The notes: generated by a model not told the origin, from the sequence alone. Positions 25,170 through 33,871 are shown, counted from the first letter of the stretch. The stretch: DNA of 58,666 nt from Cognatiluteimonas weifangensis (GCF_003416885.1 NZ_QVPD01000014.1:1-58666), one strand, 5' to 3'. Program-made: numbers and translations.

Positions 25170-27353
25170 ATGAGCACAGTGCGCCTCGAGGCGGTGAAGA
25201 CCGGCATGGACCAGAACACCGACGCCGGACAGGCCGGAAGCGACCGGGAGATCCCGATGCAGCCGGCTTCCCAGGACATCTGGGACAAGAAATACCGGCT
25301 CAAGACCAAGGCCGGCGTGCCGGTAGACGCCGACATCGACGGCACCTACCAGCGCGTCGCCCGCGCCCTGGCCGACGCCGAGCCGAGCGCCGAGAAGCGC
25401 CGCTACTGGAACGAGCGCTTCGTCTGGGCGCTGCGCCGCGGCGCGATCCCCGCCGGCCGCATCACCTCCAATGCCGGCGCGCTGGAGCACAAGCCCGCGA
25501 CCAGCACCATCAACTGCACGGTCAGCGGCACCATCGAGGACTCGATGGACGGCATCCTGGAGAAGGTCCACGAGGCCGGGCTGACGCTCAAGGCCGGCTG
25601 CGGCATCGGCTACGAGTTCTCGACCCTGCGCCCGCGCGGCGCGTTCGTCGCCGGCGCCGGCGCCTACACCTCGGGGCCGATGTCGTTCATGGACATCTAC
25701 GACAAGATGTGTTTCACCGTGTCCTCCGCCGGCGGCCGCCGCGGCGCGCAGATGGGCACCTTCGACGTCTCCCATCCCGACGTGCGCGACTTCATCCGCG
25801 CCAAGCGCGAGGACGGGCGCCTGCGCCAGTTCAACCTCTCGCTGCTGATCACCGACGGCTTCATGGACGCGGTCGAGCACGACGCCGACTGGCCGCTGGT
25901 GTTCCCGATCAACGAGCAGGAGGCCGGCGACCTCGACCTGGCCGACGCCGCCAGCGTGGTCTGGCGCGACTGGCCCACGCACAAGCACTACATCGTCCGC
26001 GACGACGGCCTGGTCGCCTGCAAGGTCTACGGCCACATCAAGGCGCGGCACCTGTGGGACATGATCATGGTCTCGACGTACGACTACGCCGAGCCGGGCT
26101 TCATCCTGATCGACCGCGTCAACGAGATGAACAACAACTGGTGGTGCGAGACCATCCGCGCCACCAACCCCTGCGGCGAGCAGCCGCTGCCGCCCTACGG
26201 CGCCTGCCTGCTGGGCTCGGTCAACCTGACCAAGTTCGTGCGCAAGCCGTTCACGGACGAGGCCAGCTTCGACTGGGACGAATACAAGGAAGTCGTGCGC
26301 GTATTCACCCGCATGCTCGACAACGTGGTCGAGGTCAACGGCCTGCCGCTGCAGCGCCAGCGCGACGAGATCATGCGCAAGCGCCGCCACGGCATGGGCT
26401 TCCTCGGCCTGGGCAGCACCGTGGCCATGCTGCAGATGAAGTACGGCAGCAAGGCCTCGTGCGAGTTCACCGAGCGCATCGCCCGCGAGATGGCGGTGGC
26501 CGGCTGGGAGATGGGCCTGGCGCTGGCGCAGGAAAAAGGCCCGGCGCCGATCATGGCCGAGGAGTTCGAGGTCACCGCCGAGATGCTGCGCAAGCGCCCG
26601 GAGATGGCGAAGGACGGCTGGAAGGTCGGGCAGAAGGTGCCCGGCCGCGTGCTGCACGCGCGCTACAGCCGCTACATGCAGCGCCTGGCCACGGTGGCCC
26701 CGGAGCTGGTCGACGCGCTGGCCGAGACCGGCGCCCGCTTCACCCACCACAGCTCGATCGCGCCCACCGGCACCATTTCCCTGAGCCTGGCCAACAACGC
26801 CAGCAACGGCATCGAGCCGTCCTTCGCCCACCACTACAGCCGCAACGTGATCCGCGAGGGCAAGAAGACCAAGGAAAAGGTCGACGTCTGGTCCTACGAG
26901 CTGCTGGCCTACCGCGCGCTGGTCAACCCCGCCGCGGTGCCCTTCGCCGAGGACCCGGCGGCGAAGCTGCCCGACTACTTCATCGCCGCCGACGACATCA
27001 CCCCGAAGGAGCACGTCGACGTCCAGGCCGCCGCGCAGAAGTGGGTGGACTCCTCGATCTCCAAGACCGCCAACGTCCCCACCGACTACCCCTACGAGGA
27101 CTTCAAGGACATCTACCGCTACGCCTACCAGCAGGGCTTGAAGGGCTGCACCACGTTCCGCTTCAACCCGGCCGCCTTCCAGGGCGTGCTGGTCAAGGAG
27201 CAGGACCTGGAAAACACCCTGTACCGGTTCGAGCTGGAGGACGGCAGCGTGGTCGAGGTCAAGGGCAACGAGCAGATCGAGTACGACGGCGAGCTGCACA
27301 CCGCCGCCAACCTGTTCGACGCGCTCAAAGAGGGCTACTACGGCAAGTTCTGA
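25170..27353 (+). CDS. nrdJ: Adenosylcobalamin-dependent ribonucleotide reductase, large part (NrdJa)
   Basis: The 727-residue catalytic part of a class II ribonucleotide reductase, making deoxyribonucleotides with an AdoCbl-generated thiyl radical. It is independent of oxygen. The radical cysteine is predicted as Cys335 in TNPCGEQPL, and the redox pair as Cys116 (TINCTVSG) and Cys346 (YGACLLGS). The PTGTISL substrate/phosphate loop is near residue 530. The length matches NrdJa of Pseudomonas, where the enzyme is split and the C-terminal zinc tail is a separate gene; here that tail is 28292-29098. A ribosome site (GGAGAAGGGACGGG) precedes the ATG. The frame is open further upstream, but only across the untranslated leader. 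Confidence 0.93.
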   Translation: MSTVRLEAVKTGMDQNTDAGQAGSDREIPMQPASQDIWDKKYRLKTKAGVPVDADIDGTYQRVARALADAEPSAEKRRYWNERFVWALRRGAIPAGRITSNAGALEHKPATSTINCTVSGTIEDSMDGILEKVHEAGLTLKAGCGIGYEFSTLRPRGAFVAGAGAYTSGPMSFMDIYDKMCFTVSSAGGRRGAQMGTFDVSHPDVRDFIRAKREDGRLRQFNLSLLITDGFMDAVEHDADWPLVFPINEQEAGDLDLADAASVVWRDWPTHKHYIVRDDGLVACKVYGHIKARHLWDMIMVSTYDYAEPGFILIDRVNEMNNNWWCETIRATNPCGEQPLPPYGACLLGSVNLTKFVRKPFTDEASFDWDEYKEVVRVFTRMLDNVVEVNGLPLQRQRDEIMRKRRHGMGFLGLGSTVAMLQMKYGSKASCEFTERIAREMAVAGWEMGLALAQEKGPAPIMAEEFEVTAEMLRKRPEMAKDGWKVGQKVPGRVLHARYSRYMQRLATVAPELVDALAETGARFTHHSSIAPTGTISLSLANNASNGIEPSFAHHYSRNVIREGKKTKEKVDVWSYELLAYRALVNPAAVPFAEDPAAKLPDYFIAADDITPKEHVDVQAAAQKWVDSSISKTANVPTDYPYEDFKDIYRYAYQQGLKGCTTFRFNPAAFQGVLVKEQDLENTLYRFELEDGSVVEVKGNEQIEYDGELHTAANLFDALKEGYYGKF

Positions 27354-27604
27354 GGGCTGCCGCGCGGGGCCGGGGCGTGCCTCGCGCCGGCCGCCGGCGG
27401 CAGCGGCCGGGAGGCGCCGTCACCGCCTCCGGATGGAACCCGGGCCGTGTTCCATCGCCGTCCTTCCCGTCGGCCCGGCGCGGACGCGCACGCCCCCTGC
27501 GCGCCCGCGGCAGGTATAGCATCGCGGGTGCGCCCCGGGGCGGCGCAGCAGGCGCGGTTCACAGCAGCTTCCAACAGCCAGACGTTTCCAGACGAGGAAG
27601 ACAC

Positions 27605-28141
27605 ATGAGCAACGGCAACGGGGTGACGGCGACCCTTTCCAACGCCGCCGAAGCGGTGGCCGAAACGGCTTCGGAAATCGGCAGTGCGGTGGTGAAGACG
27701 GCGGGCAATGCGGTCAAGACGGTGCGCACCTCCGCGAAGAAAGCGGAGAAAGCCGCCAAGAAGACCGTGAGCAAGGCGCGCAAGGCGGCGAAGAAGGCGG
27801 TCGGCACGGCGAAGAAGAAGCTCGCCAGCGCCAGCGCCAGCGCCAAGCAGGAAGTCGCCGCGCTCAAGCGCGCCGGCAGCGCCAAGAAGCGCGCCGCCAA
27901 GAAAGCGGTGAAGAAGGCCGCGAAGAAGGCGACCGCAAAGAAGGCCGCGGCCAAGAAGGCCGTCCGCAAGGCGGTGAAGAAAGCCGGAACCGCCGCCCGG
28001 CGCCCGGCCAAAAAGGCCGCCGCAAAGAAGGCGCCGGCCCGCAAGGCCGCCCCGGCACGCAAGGTCGCAAAGAAAGCCACGAAGAAAGCCGCCAAGCGCC
28101 CGGCCAAGAAGGCCGTCCGCAAGGCAGTGAAGAAGAAGTAG
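27605..28141 (+). CDS. Histone H1-like Lys/Ala-rich DNA-binding protein
   Basis: A 178-residue protein. A short neutral N-terminus (residues 1-40) is followed by about 140 residues of Lys/Ala/Arg repeats such as AAKKAVKKAAKKATAKKAAA and RKAVKKAG. Such tails resemble eukaryotic histone H1 and bacterial AlgP/Hc1-like proteins, which bind DNA non-specifically and compact it or regulate genes. GAGGAAG precedes the ATG. It lies between the two halves of the class II ribonucleotide reductase, 251 bp after nrdJa and 150 bp before nrdJb, an unusual place. Repetitive coding makes its length prone to change. Confidence 0.85.
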   Translation: MSNGNGVTATLSNAAEAVAETASEIGSAVVKTAGNAVKTVRTSAKKAEKAAKKTVSKARKAAKKAVGTAKKKLASASASAKQEVAALKRAGSAKKRAAKKAVKKAAKKATAKKAAAKKAVRKAVKKAGTAARRPAKKAAAKKAPARKAAPARKVAKKATKKAAKRPAKKAVRKAVKKK

Positions 28142-28150
28142 GCGCCGCCT

Positions 28151-28194
28151 CCCTCTCCCCGCCGCAGCGGGGAGAGGGACCGCTGCGCGCAGCG
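28151..28194. repeat. REP-like palindrome
   Basis: CCCTCTCCCCGC (28151-28162), loop CGCA and GCGGGGAGAGGG (28167-28178) form a perfect 12-bp stem. The palindrome CGCTGCGCGCAGCG (28181-28194) follows. It sits just after the histone-like gene and may limit read-through or stabilise the mRNA end. There is no T-run. Confidence 0.6.
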
Positions 28195-28291
28195 CAGCAG
28201 GGTGAGGGGTGAGTCATCGCGCCCCTCGCCGCCGCCAGGCAGCCCGCACCACCGCCGCACCCCACAGCAACAGCCGCTCCCAGGAACACAC

Positions 28292-29098
28292 ATGGCCGTC
28301 AAGATCGACCAGAAAATCAAGGGCTACGCCGTCGTCACCGCCGAGGACAAGGCCAAGGCCGTGCAGGCCGAGGCGGTCTCGCGCAGCGCCGCCGAGGCCG
28401 GGCTGCCCGCCGAGCCGCACGTCGCCGACGTGATCCAGATGCACGAGCGCATCGAGCGCCCCGAGGTGCTGATCGGCAGCACCTACAAGATCAAGTCGCC
28501 GCTGGTGGAGCACGCCATGTACGTGACCATCAACGACATCGTGCTCAACGCCGGCAGCGAGCACGAGCAGCGCCGCCCGTTCGAGATCTTCATCAACTCC
28601 AAGTCGATGGAGCACTTCCAGTGGATCGTCGCGCTCACCCGGATCATGTCCGCGGTGTTCCGCAAGGGCGGCGACGTCACCTTCCTGGTGGAGGAGATGA
28701 AGGCCGTGTTCGACCCCAAGGGCGGCTACTTCAAGGCCGGCGGCGTGTACATGCCGTCGCTGGTGGCCGAGCTGGGCAGCATCGTCGAGGACCACCTCAA
28801 GTCGATCGGCATGATCCACGACCCCGACATGAGCCCCGAGCGCCGCGCGCTGATCGCCGAGAAGCGCCGCGCCTACGACGAACGCTCAAAAAAAAACGCT
28901 GAAATAAGCACCGCCGGCGAGATGGGCGGTGCGATGGTGGACCCCGCCGCCGCGCACGAGGAAGACATCGAAGTCACCGGCGAGGGCGCCTCATTCCCGC
29001 CGAGCGCGACCATGTGCCACAAGTGCAGCGCCAAGGCGGTGGTGATCATGGACGGGTGCGCGACCTGTTTGAATTGTGGTTATTCGAAGTGCGGGTGA
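28292..29098 (+). CDS. Class II ribonucleotide reductase C-terminal part (NrdJb)
   Basis: A 268-residue protein corresponding to the C-terminal part of class II reductases, a separate subunit (NrdJb) in Pseudomonas. Visible parts are a TSCPD-like region (FEIFINSKSMEHFQWIVALT, GGVYMPSLVAELG) and a cysteine-rich tail (CHKCSAKA, GCATCLNCGYSKCG) expected to bind zinc and re-reduce the active site. It should act with the product of 25170-27353. An A9 run (28888-28896 region, within SKKN codons) is very unusual in this GC-rich DNA; slippage there would truncate the protein within two codons. A strong terminator follows the stop. Confidence 0.85.
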   Translation: MAVKIDQKIKGYAVVTAEDKAKAVQAEAVSRSAAEAGLPAEPHVADVIQMHERIERPEVLIGSTYKIKSPLVEHAMYVTINDIVLNAGSEHEQRRPFEIFINSKSMEHFQWIVALTRIMSAVFRKGGDVTFLVEEMKAVFDPKGGYFKAGGVYMPSLVAELGSIVEDHLKSIGMIHDPDMSPERRALIAEKRRAYDERSKKNAEISTAGEMGGAMVDPAAAHEEDIEVTGEGASFPPSATMCHKCSAKAVVIMDGCATCLNCGYSKCG

Positions 29099-29123
29099 TG
29101 AATATCACTTGAAAGCATATTGA

Positions 29124-29160
29124 GGGTCAGGCACAGACATGAGCCTGACCCTTTTTCTTT
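29124..29160 (+). terminator. Rho-independent terminator after nrdJb
   Basis: GGGTCAGGC (29124-29132) pairs with GCCTGACCC (29143-29151) and is followed by TTTTTCTTTT. It separates the reductase genes from the AT-richer island. Confidence 0.85.
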
Positions 29161-29190
29161 TCGGGCAGCAGTTGTTGGGCTACCTCCGCC

Positions 29191-31059
29191 ATGAGCATCG
29201 ATATGAGTTTTCCTATATGCCTTGCCGCAACGGTTTCCGCTCACAACGGTTCCTACCAGCGACGCATAACCCTAAATAGGGGTCTTACCGTCCTGCTTGG
29301 TCCCAACGGATCCGGGAAAACCCATCTATTGAGATCACTAAAGAATAGCCTGCCTGCGCATATGGCCGGCAAACAAGTGCGTTTTCTTTCTGCGGGTCGA
29401 ATGGGACTCATGGAGCGTTTTCGTTCGGACTACGACGGACAGCGTGGAAATATTAGGTATGACGAGGCTACCTACGGAAGCAAGGCGGATGCCGCTCGGC
29501 GACACCGAACGGAAACATTGAGTGGCGACTTTCAGACGCTCGCTGAACGCGCGGATATCCTCATAAAGATCCAGGAGCGCCTCAGAAAACTATTCCGACG
29601 TGACGTTCTAATTGACTGGGATGGAGGAAATCTCAAGGTTTCCTTCTCTCGAACCGATCATGCGGGTAACCCCTACTCCTCCGGCCGTGAAGCTTCTGGG
29701 TTAATGCATTTGGTCGGCATTTTGGCCGCCCTGTATGACGATGATGTAGGAGCACTTCTGCTCGATGAGCCAGAAGTTTCAATGCATCCCCAGCTTCAGG
29801 CATTTCTCTTGCGTGAAATGATTGGAGTCGCGGGTTTTCCAGCAGTTGGATCAAATAAGAAGATTATTGTTATTGCCACGCATTCAACCGAGATGCTTCA
29901 GATTCAGAGTGCCGACGATCTGTCATCGCTGGTTTTCTGCTACGACCTTGCTGTTGACCCGGTGCAAATTGAGAATGACGCGGCTGAGCTCAAGAACAAG
30001 AAGATTCAAGGCCTAATTTCTAGGTTGGGTCAGGAGCACAAGCTCTCGCTATTCTCTAAGAGGCCGCTGCTGGTGGAGGGGCCGTCCGACGTGATCATTT
30101 GCAGTGCTCTTGCGCAGAAGGCTAACGTGCATCTTGAGGGGGCTGGATCGCAACTCCTTCCCGTCATTGGGAAGGGGCAGATGCCAATAGTTGTAAAGTT
30201 GCTTCGTTTGCTTGGCAAAGAGCCGATCTGTCTTGCAGATGCTGATGCAATTGCAGACGGGCTTGATCTAGCGAATGCCTACATTGCTGATGATCAAAAG
30301 GCGGCAGATATAGCCGGAACGCATGGATTCTGCGATGCCAACACGATGGCATCCAGCATATTCTCTGACTTCTGCAAACTGGTTGAGGCTCGTTGGGAAG
30401 AGGTGGCGTCTTATGCAGAGTCTCACTCATACTGGATCGAACGAAGTCAGAGCGAGGAAGTGCAGGCAAAGCGCAGAGCAACACTCTGCACACTATTCCT
30501 GATTGCCGACTGTGAGCTAGAAAAGCTAGCTGATGATAGGGCGTGGATTCAAATAAAGCAGCGCTTTAAGGTGCTGTTCGAAATGTTCGCAGAGTGCGGG
30601 CTTCATATCCTGCGAAAGGGTTCAATTGAGTCCTACTACAACGAAGGTGACTGCAGCCGTTCAATCGGAAAGCCCATTGATGCGGTTAACGAGATCGGTC
30701 GTTTGAATGAGTTGAGCGGCTCGACAATTGAGACTCAATACGCCGACGTCCTCCGGTGTCTGCGCTATGCGGCCAGCGTCGAGCCAATTCGTGAAGCTGA
30801 CGCACTTAGGGATCTGTTGCTTTCAGTAGTTGCTCCAGCGCATGCGCGACTAAAGGCCGGTGAAGAGTCGTACGATTTTAATATGCTCGCGCGCCAGATC
30901 CTTGGGGATCGCTCGAAGATATTTCGCCTAAGTGTGATAGATAGGAAATTAGTAGTTGAGATCGCAAGCAAGATTATCGATTTGGGCAGGTTCCCAATTT
31001 CAATTGCGCGAGATGAAGATCCTCTTGCTCGAATCAATGCGGCGCTAGCTAGCTCATGA
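29191..31059 (+). CDS. OLD-family ATPase / TOPRIM nuclease, probable phage defence
   Basis: A 622-residue protein. Its N-terminal ABC-type ATPase has Walker A GPNGSGKT (37-44), a signature-like GREASGLM (165-172), Walker B LLLDEPE (189-195) and switch His231 in ATHST. A TOPRIM nuclease domain follows, with Glu296/Asp300 in VEGPSD and Asp350/Asp352 in LADADA. This is the layout of class 1 OLD nucleases, of which P2 Old and the Gabija subunit GajA are relatives. Known members interfere with phages. No helicase or second subunit lies beside it. Base composition is clearly more AT-rich than on either side, with rare-for-this-genome codons (ATA, AAA, TTA), so it was probably acquired. ATGs at 29191 and 29203 are both possible starts. 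Confidence 0.85.
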   Translation: MSIDMSFPICLAATVSAHNGSYQRRITLNRGLTVLLGPNGSGKTHLLRSLKNSLPAHMAGKQVRFLSAGRMGLMERFRSDYDGQRGNIRYDEATYGSKADAARRHRTETLSGDFQTLAERADILIKIQERLRKLFRRDVLIDWDGGNLKVSFSRTDHAGNPYSSGREASGLMHLVGILAALYDDDVGALLLDEPEVSMHPQLQAFLLREMIGVAGFPAVGSNKKIIVIATHSTEMLQIQSADDLSSLVFCYDLAVDPVQIENDAAELKNKKIQGLISRLGQEHKLSLFSKRPLLVEGPSDVIICSALAQKANVHLEGAGSQLLPVIGKGQMPIVVKLLRLLGKEPICLADADAIADGLDLANAYIADDQKAADIAGTHGFCDANTMASSIFSDFCKLVEARWEEVASYAESHSYWIERSQSEEVQAKRRATLCTLFLIADCELEKLADDRAWIQIKQRFKVLFEMFAECGLHILRKGSIESYYNEGDCSRSIGKPIDAVNEIGRLNELSGSTIETQYADVLRCLRYAASVEPIREADALRDLLLSVVAPAHARLKAGEESYDFNMLARQILGDRSKIFRLSVIDRKLVVEIASKIIDLGRFPISIARDEDPLARINAALASS

Positions 31060-31146
31060 TCACAGACATTTGAGAGGAATAGGGGATGGGGGAGTTAGCG
31101 GCGATGACTTGTTTCAATATTTTCCGCTGCATGGCCCTTGCGACTG
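31060..31146. other. Right edge of the AT-richer island
   Basis: The stretch after the OLD gene keeps the low-GC composition until about the AAAATAGGGG repeat at 31147. No gene, integrase or clear terminator was seen. Confidence 0.4.
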
Positions 31147-31170
31147 AAAAATAGGGGTTAGAGTGCAATT
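31147..31170 (+). repeat. 24-bp direct repeat, copy 1
   Basis: AAAATAGGGG, then TTAGA, then GTGCAATT with a further T, at the junction between the AT-richer island and normal composition. 23 of 24 positions match the copy at 32332-32355. GGGGTCAGAGTGCAATT-like motifs are often seen near REP-associated transposases; that link is recalled, not tested. Confidence 0.6.
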
Positions 31171-31297
31171 TTCTACGGGTAAGCCGTAAACCGGGAGCGG
31201 ACCCGGGTTCGCCGGCGATGCCACAGGGAAGCGCACCGACAAGGGCGTTACGCAGTACCAATCGTAGCTGGACCGACAGCGACAGCAGGGGACAACC

Positions 31298-32338
31298 ATG
31301 ATTCCACGTCGTGCCTTCGCGGCCGCGTTGCTTTGCGCCTCGTTCTGCATGCCCGCGTTCGCGGCGGAGGATGCCGCGGCGCCCACGGTGCAATGGGTGA
31401 TGCCGTGGAAGGCGGGGACCACGCTGGTGTACGCGATGGAAGACACCACGACCGAAGTGCGGGGCGACCAGCGTTCGCGTTCGCGCTCGACCTCGACCAC
31501 CGAGGTGCGCATCACCGAAGCGTCGAAAGAGGGATTCGTGCAATCCTGGACGGGCACGGGCGGCCGGTTCCAGGTGCTGGAGGGGGACCGCGCAGCCGAA
31601 GCGCTGATGCAGCAGTTCGCCAGTGCGTTCGACGGCGTCGCCCTGGAAGTGCAGTTGAATGCAGCCGGCAACTACGCACGGGCCGGCAACATCGCCGAAC
31701 TGGCGCCACGCCTGCGCGAGGCGTTCCTCGCCGGGGCGCAACTCGGGCTCGACCAGCAGTTGGCGAAGACGGGTGAGGACGTGAGCGGCGAAGCGCGGCT
31801 GAAGGCAATGGAACGCATGCAGGGCATCGTCGACCGCATGACCGCACCGGCCGTGCTCGAGGCGATGCTCACCCGCAACGTGCAGTGGTACAACGGCTTC
31901 GTCGGCATCGACGTCGAGCCGGACGAGACCTACGAGTTGCACACCGAGCTACCGAATCCGTTCGGTGGCCCCACTTTTCCGGCGACGCTGACCTTCTCGC
32001 TGGCTGTCTCCTCTGAGGACCCCGAAGACCTGTTCGTGTCGTTCGACCAGCGCATCGATCCGGAGAAGGGCAGGGCCGCAGTGATCGGCGCCACCCGCGC
32101 GCTGCTCGGCGAGGACGTGCCTGAAAACAGTTTGCAGGCGCTGGCATTCTCGATGGTGGACGAGGGCCTGTTCGTGGTACATCGCCCGACGGGAACGGTC
32201 GAGATGTTCGAGGCGGTGCGCACCACCAAGTTCGGCGACTTCGAGAAAGTGGAGCGCCACCGGCTGCGCCTGACCAGCGGCGGCCACGGCCACGTCTGGC
32301 GCGACGAGCAGGAAGCCGAGGCCGCTGCAGCAAAATAG
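31298..32338 (+). CDS. Secreted protein of unknown function
   Basis: A 346-residue protein with a clear signal peptide (AFAAALLCASFCMPAFAAE). The mature part begins WVMPWKAGTTLVYAMEDTTT, a pattern seen in secreted proteins that measure or bind a ligand with a beta-rich domain, but I assign no family. The middle is helical (about residues 125-195, ELAPRLREAFLAGAQLGLDQ). The end is charged and alanine-rich. CAGGGG precedes the ATG. Its stop codon TAG lies inside the second copy of a 24-bp direct repeat that also occurs 127 bp before the gene, so the gene may move as a cassette. Confidence 0.78.
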   Translation: MIPRRAFAAALLCASFCMPAFAAEDAAAPTVQWVMPWKAGTTLVYAMEDTTTEVRGDQRSRSRSTSTTEVRITEASKEGFVQSWTGTGGRFQVLEGDRAAEALMQQFASAFDGVALEVQLNAAGNYARAGNIAELAPRLREAFLAGAQLGLDQQLAKTGEDVSGEARLKAMERMQGIVDRMTAPAVLEAMLTRNVQWYNGFVGIDVEPDETYELHTELPNPFGGPTFPATLTFSLAVSSEDPEDLFVSFDQRIDPEKGRAAVIGATRALLGEDVPENSLQALAFSMVDEGLFVVHRPTGTVEMFEAVRTTKFGDFEKVERHRLRLTSGGHGHVWRDEQEAEAAAAK

Positions 32339-32355
32339 GGGTCAGAGTGCAATTT
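32332..32355 (+). repeat. 24-bp direct repeat, copy 2
   Basis: Second copy of the repeat at 31147-31170, differing at one position. It supplies the TAG stop of the secreted protein gene (32336-32338). The two copies bracket 1.2 kb. Confidence 0.6.
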
Positions 32356-32517
32356 CCGTCCAAGCCGACGTGGGATTCCGCGCGCGGCGTCCTGGGCCGG
32401 TTGTCTGAACCGATGCACAGCGCGGGCGACGCTGCGCCGGTAGCGCGTCCAAAAAAACACTCCCGCATCACCGCGCCGCGGCTATCACCTTGCGCACGCT
32501 CTGCAACGGAGGCGGTC

Positions 32518-32889
32518 ATGCGCAAGTCGATCCTCGGGTTGGGCCTGGTCCTGGCGACGTCGCTCGCGGTGGCGTCAGGGGTGGAAAACAAGTGGCGCCT
32601 GGAAGTCAGCGGCGACGCCGAATCCGCCGGCCGCATCGTGCTGGAGCTGGCGCCGGCGCAGGGCGAGCCGCTGCGCGCCACCGCGCAGATCGTCGCCGGC
32701 CGCAGCGAGAACGGCGTGGCCCGCGACCTTGCCGCGGCGCTGCAGGCGCAGGCCGGCCAGCGCTACAACGTCGAGGTCGACGACGGCGAGGACGTGCTGG
32801 TCAAGAAGCGCGACGGCGAGCGCGACTTCGTGATCACCATCGTCGAGAACAGCGTGCGCGGCGTGCGCATCGAACCCGACGCCGAGTAA
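32518..32889 (+). CDS. Small exported protein of unknown function
   Basis: A 123-residue protein with a signal peptide (ILGLGLVLATSLAVASG), then a compact region with alternating beta-like segments (KWRLEVSGDAESAGRIVLEL) and a charged C-terminal part (VEVDDGEDVLVKKRDGERDF). I recognise no family. The frame is open back to 32347, but the ATG at 32518 starts the signal peptide and has GGAGGCGG just upstream. It converges with the universal stress protein gene. Confidence 0.72.
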   Translation: MRKSILGLGLVLATSLAVASGVENKWRLEVSGDAESAGRIVLELAPAQGEPLRATAQIVAGRSENGVARDLAAALQAQAGQRYNVEVDDGEDVLVKKRDGERDFVITIVENSVRGVRIEPDAE

Positions 32890-32967
32890 GCCGGCCGCGC
32901 GTCGCTGCCGCGGCACCGCGCGGCGCCGACGGCCGGGCCGGCGCGCTCGCGGGCACGATGGCGTGGG

Positions 32968-33804
32968 TCAACTGGACAGCAGCAGCGGCAATGGCGCCTG
33001 CTCCAGCACCGTGCGCGTGGCGCCGCCGAACACGATTTCGCTGATGCGCGCGCGGCCCATCGCGCCCATCACCAGCAGGTCGGCGTCCAGCGCCGCGCAG
33101 CGGGCGAGCAACACCGCGCCGGCGTCGTCGCCCTTGCACTGCTCCAGCGCGACCGGCACGCCGTGGCGCGCCAGGTGCGTGGCCATGTCCGCGCCGGGAT
33201 CGGCGCCGAGCAGCGTGCGGGTCTTGGCTTCCGGCACGACCACCAGCTGCACGCTTGCGGCCGCGGCCAGCAGCGGCATGGCGTCGGCGATGGCGCGGGT
33301 GGCCTCGCGCCCGCCGTTCCAGCCGACCACGATGCGCTGCGGCAGCCGTTCGCCGGGCCAGCTGTCCGGCAGCAACAGGCACGGGCGACCGCAGGCTAGG
33401 AGCATCTGCTCCGACAGGCCGAGCGCCGAGACGTCGTTGCGCTGCCGCTGCGGCGGCCCGAGGACGGCGAAGTCCGCATGCCGTGCGTGCAGCATCAGGG
33501 CCTCGCCGCTCTCGTCGCGCGAACTGCGGAACTCGGCGCTGAAGCTGCGCCGCTGGGTGAGCGCTGCGAACTCGGCGCGGGCGCTGTCGAGCGCCGCGGC
33601 CGCGGTGGCCTCGTGCTCGGCGAGCATCTGCGTCAGCGCCGGGCCGGCGGCAAACCCGGCATGCGGATCCAGCGCCAGCGGGCGGACCACATAGGTCGCG
33701 ATCAGGTGCGCCTGCCAGTGGCGGGCCAGCGCGGCGGCGAACGCGAGCCGCCCGGCCCAGGCCTGGCGCTCTTCGAGAAACACGACCAGATCCTTGGGCA
33801 CCAT
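32968..33804 (-). CDS. Universal stress protein with two Usp domains
   Basis: A 278-residue cytoplasmic protein made of two UspA-like halves. The second half has the ATP-binding-type ending DLLVMGAMGRARISEIVFGG, followed by TRTVLEQAPLPLLLS. The first half is degenerate. Tandem Usps in proteobacteria are often induced under low oxygen. Here a perfect FNR/Anr half-site pair (TTGACCCGGATCAA) lies 54 bp upstream of the ATG, which strongly suggests oxygen control. A Shine-Dalgarno (AAGGGAG) precedes the start. Confidence 0.9.
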   Translation of the reverse strand: MVPKDLVVFLEERQAWAGRLAFAAALARHWQAHLIATYVVRPLALDPHAGFAAGPALTQMLAEHEATAAAALDSARAEFAALTQRRSFSAEFRSSRDESGEALMLHARHADFAVLGPPQRQRNDVSALGLSEQMLLACGRPCLLLPDSWPGERLPQRIVVGWNGGREATRAIADAMPLLAAAASVQLVVVPEAKTRTLLGADPGADMATHLARHGVPVALEQCKGDDAGAVLLARCAALDADLLVMGAMGRARISEIVFGGATRTVLEQAPLPLLLSS

Positions 33805-33857
33805 GGCGTTCGCTCCCTTGCGACGGACCCAGTGTCGCGGCCCGGCGCGGCGGCTTT

Positions 33858-33871
33858 TTGACCCGGATCAA
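33858..33871. promoter_or_regulatory. FNR/Anr box
   Basis: TTGACCCGGATCAA matches the FNR/Anr consensus TTGAT-N4-ATCAA at nine of ten defined positions. It lies 54 bp before the Usp gene (minus) and 75 bp before the secreted protein gene at 33946 (plus). The same family of sites can be read by CRP/Clp-like regulators in xanthomonads. Confidence 0.7.

Noticed and set aside
29099..31297. Prophage or integrative element around the OLD gene
   Set aside because: No integrase, tRNA, phage structural gene or clear attachment sites; only one gene has unusual composition.
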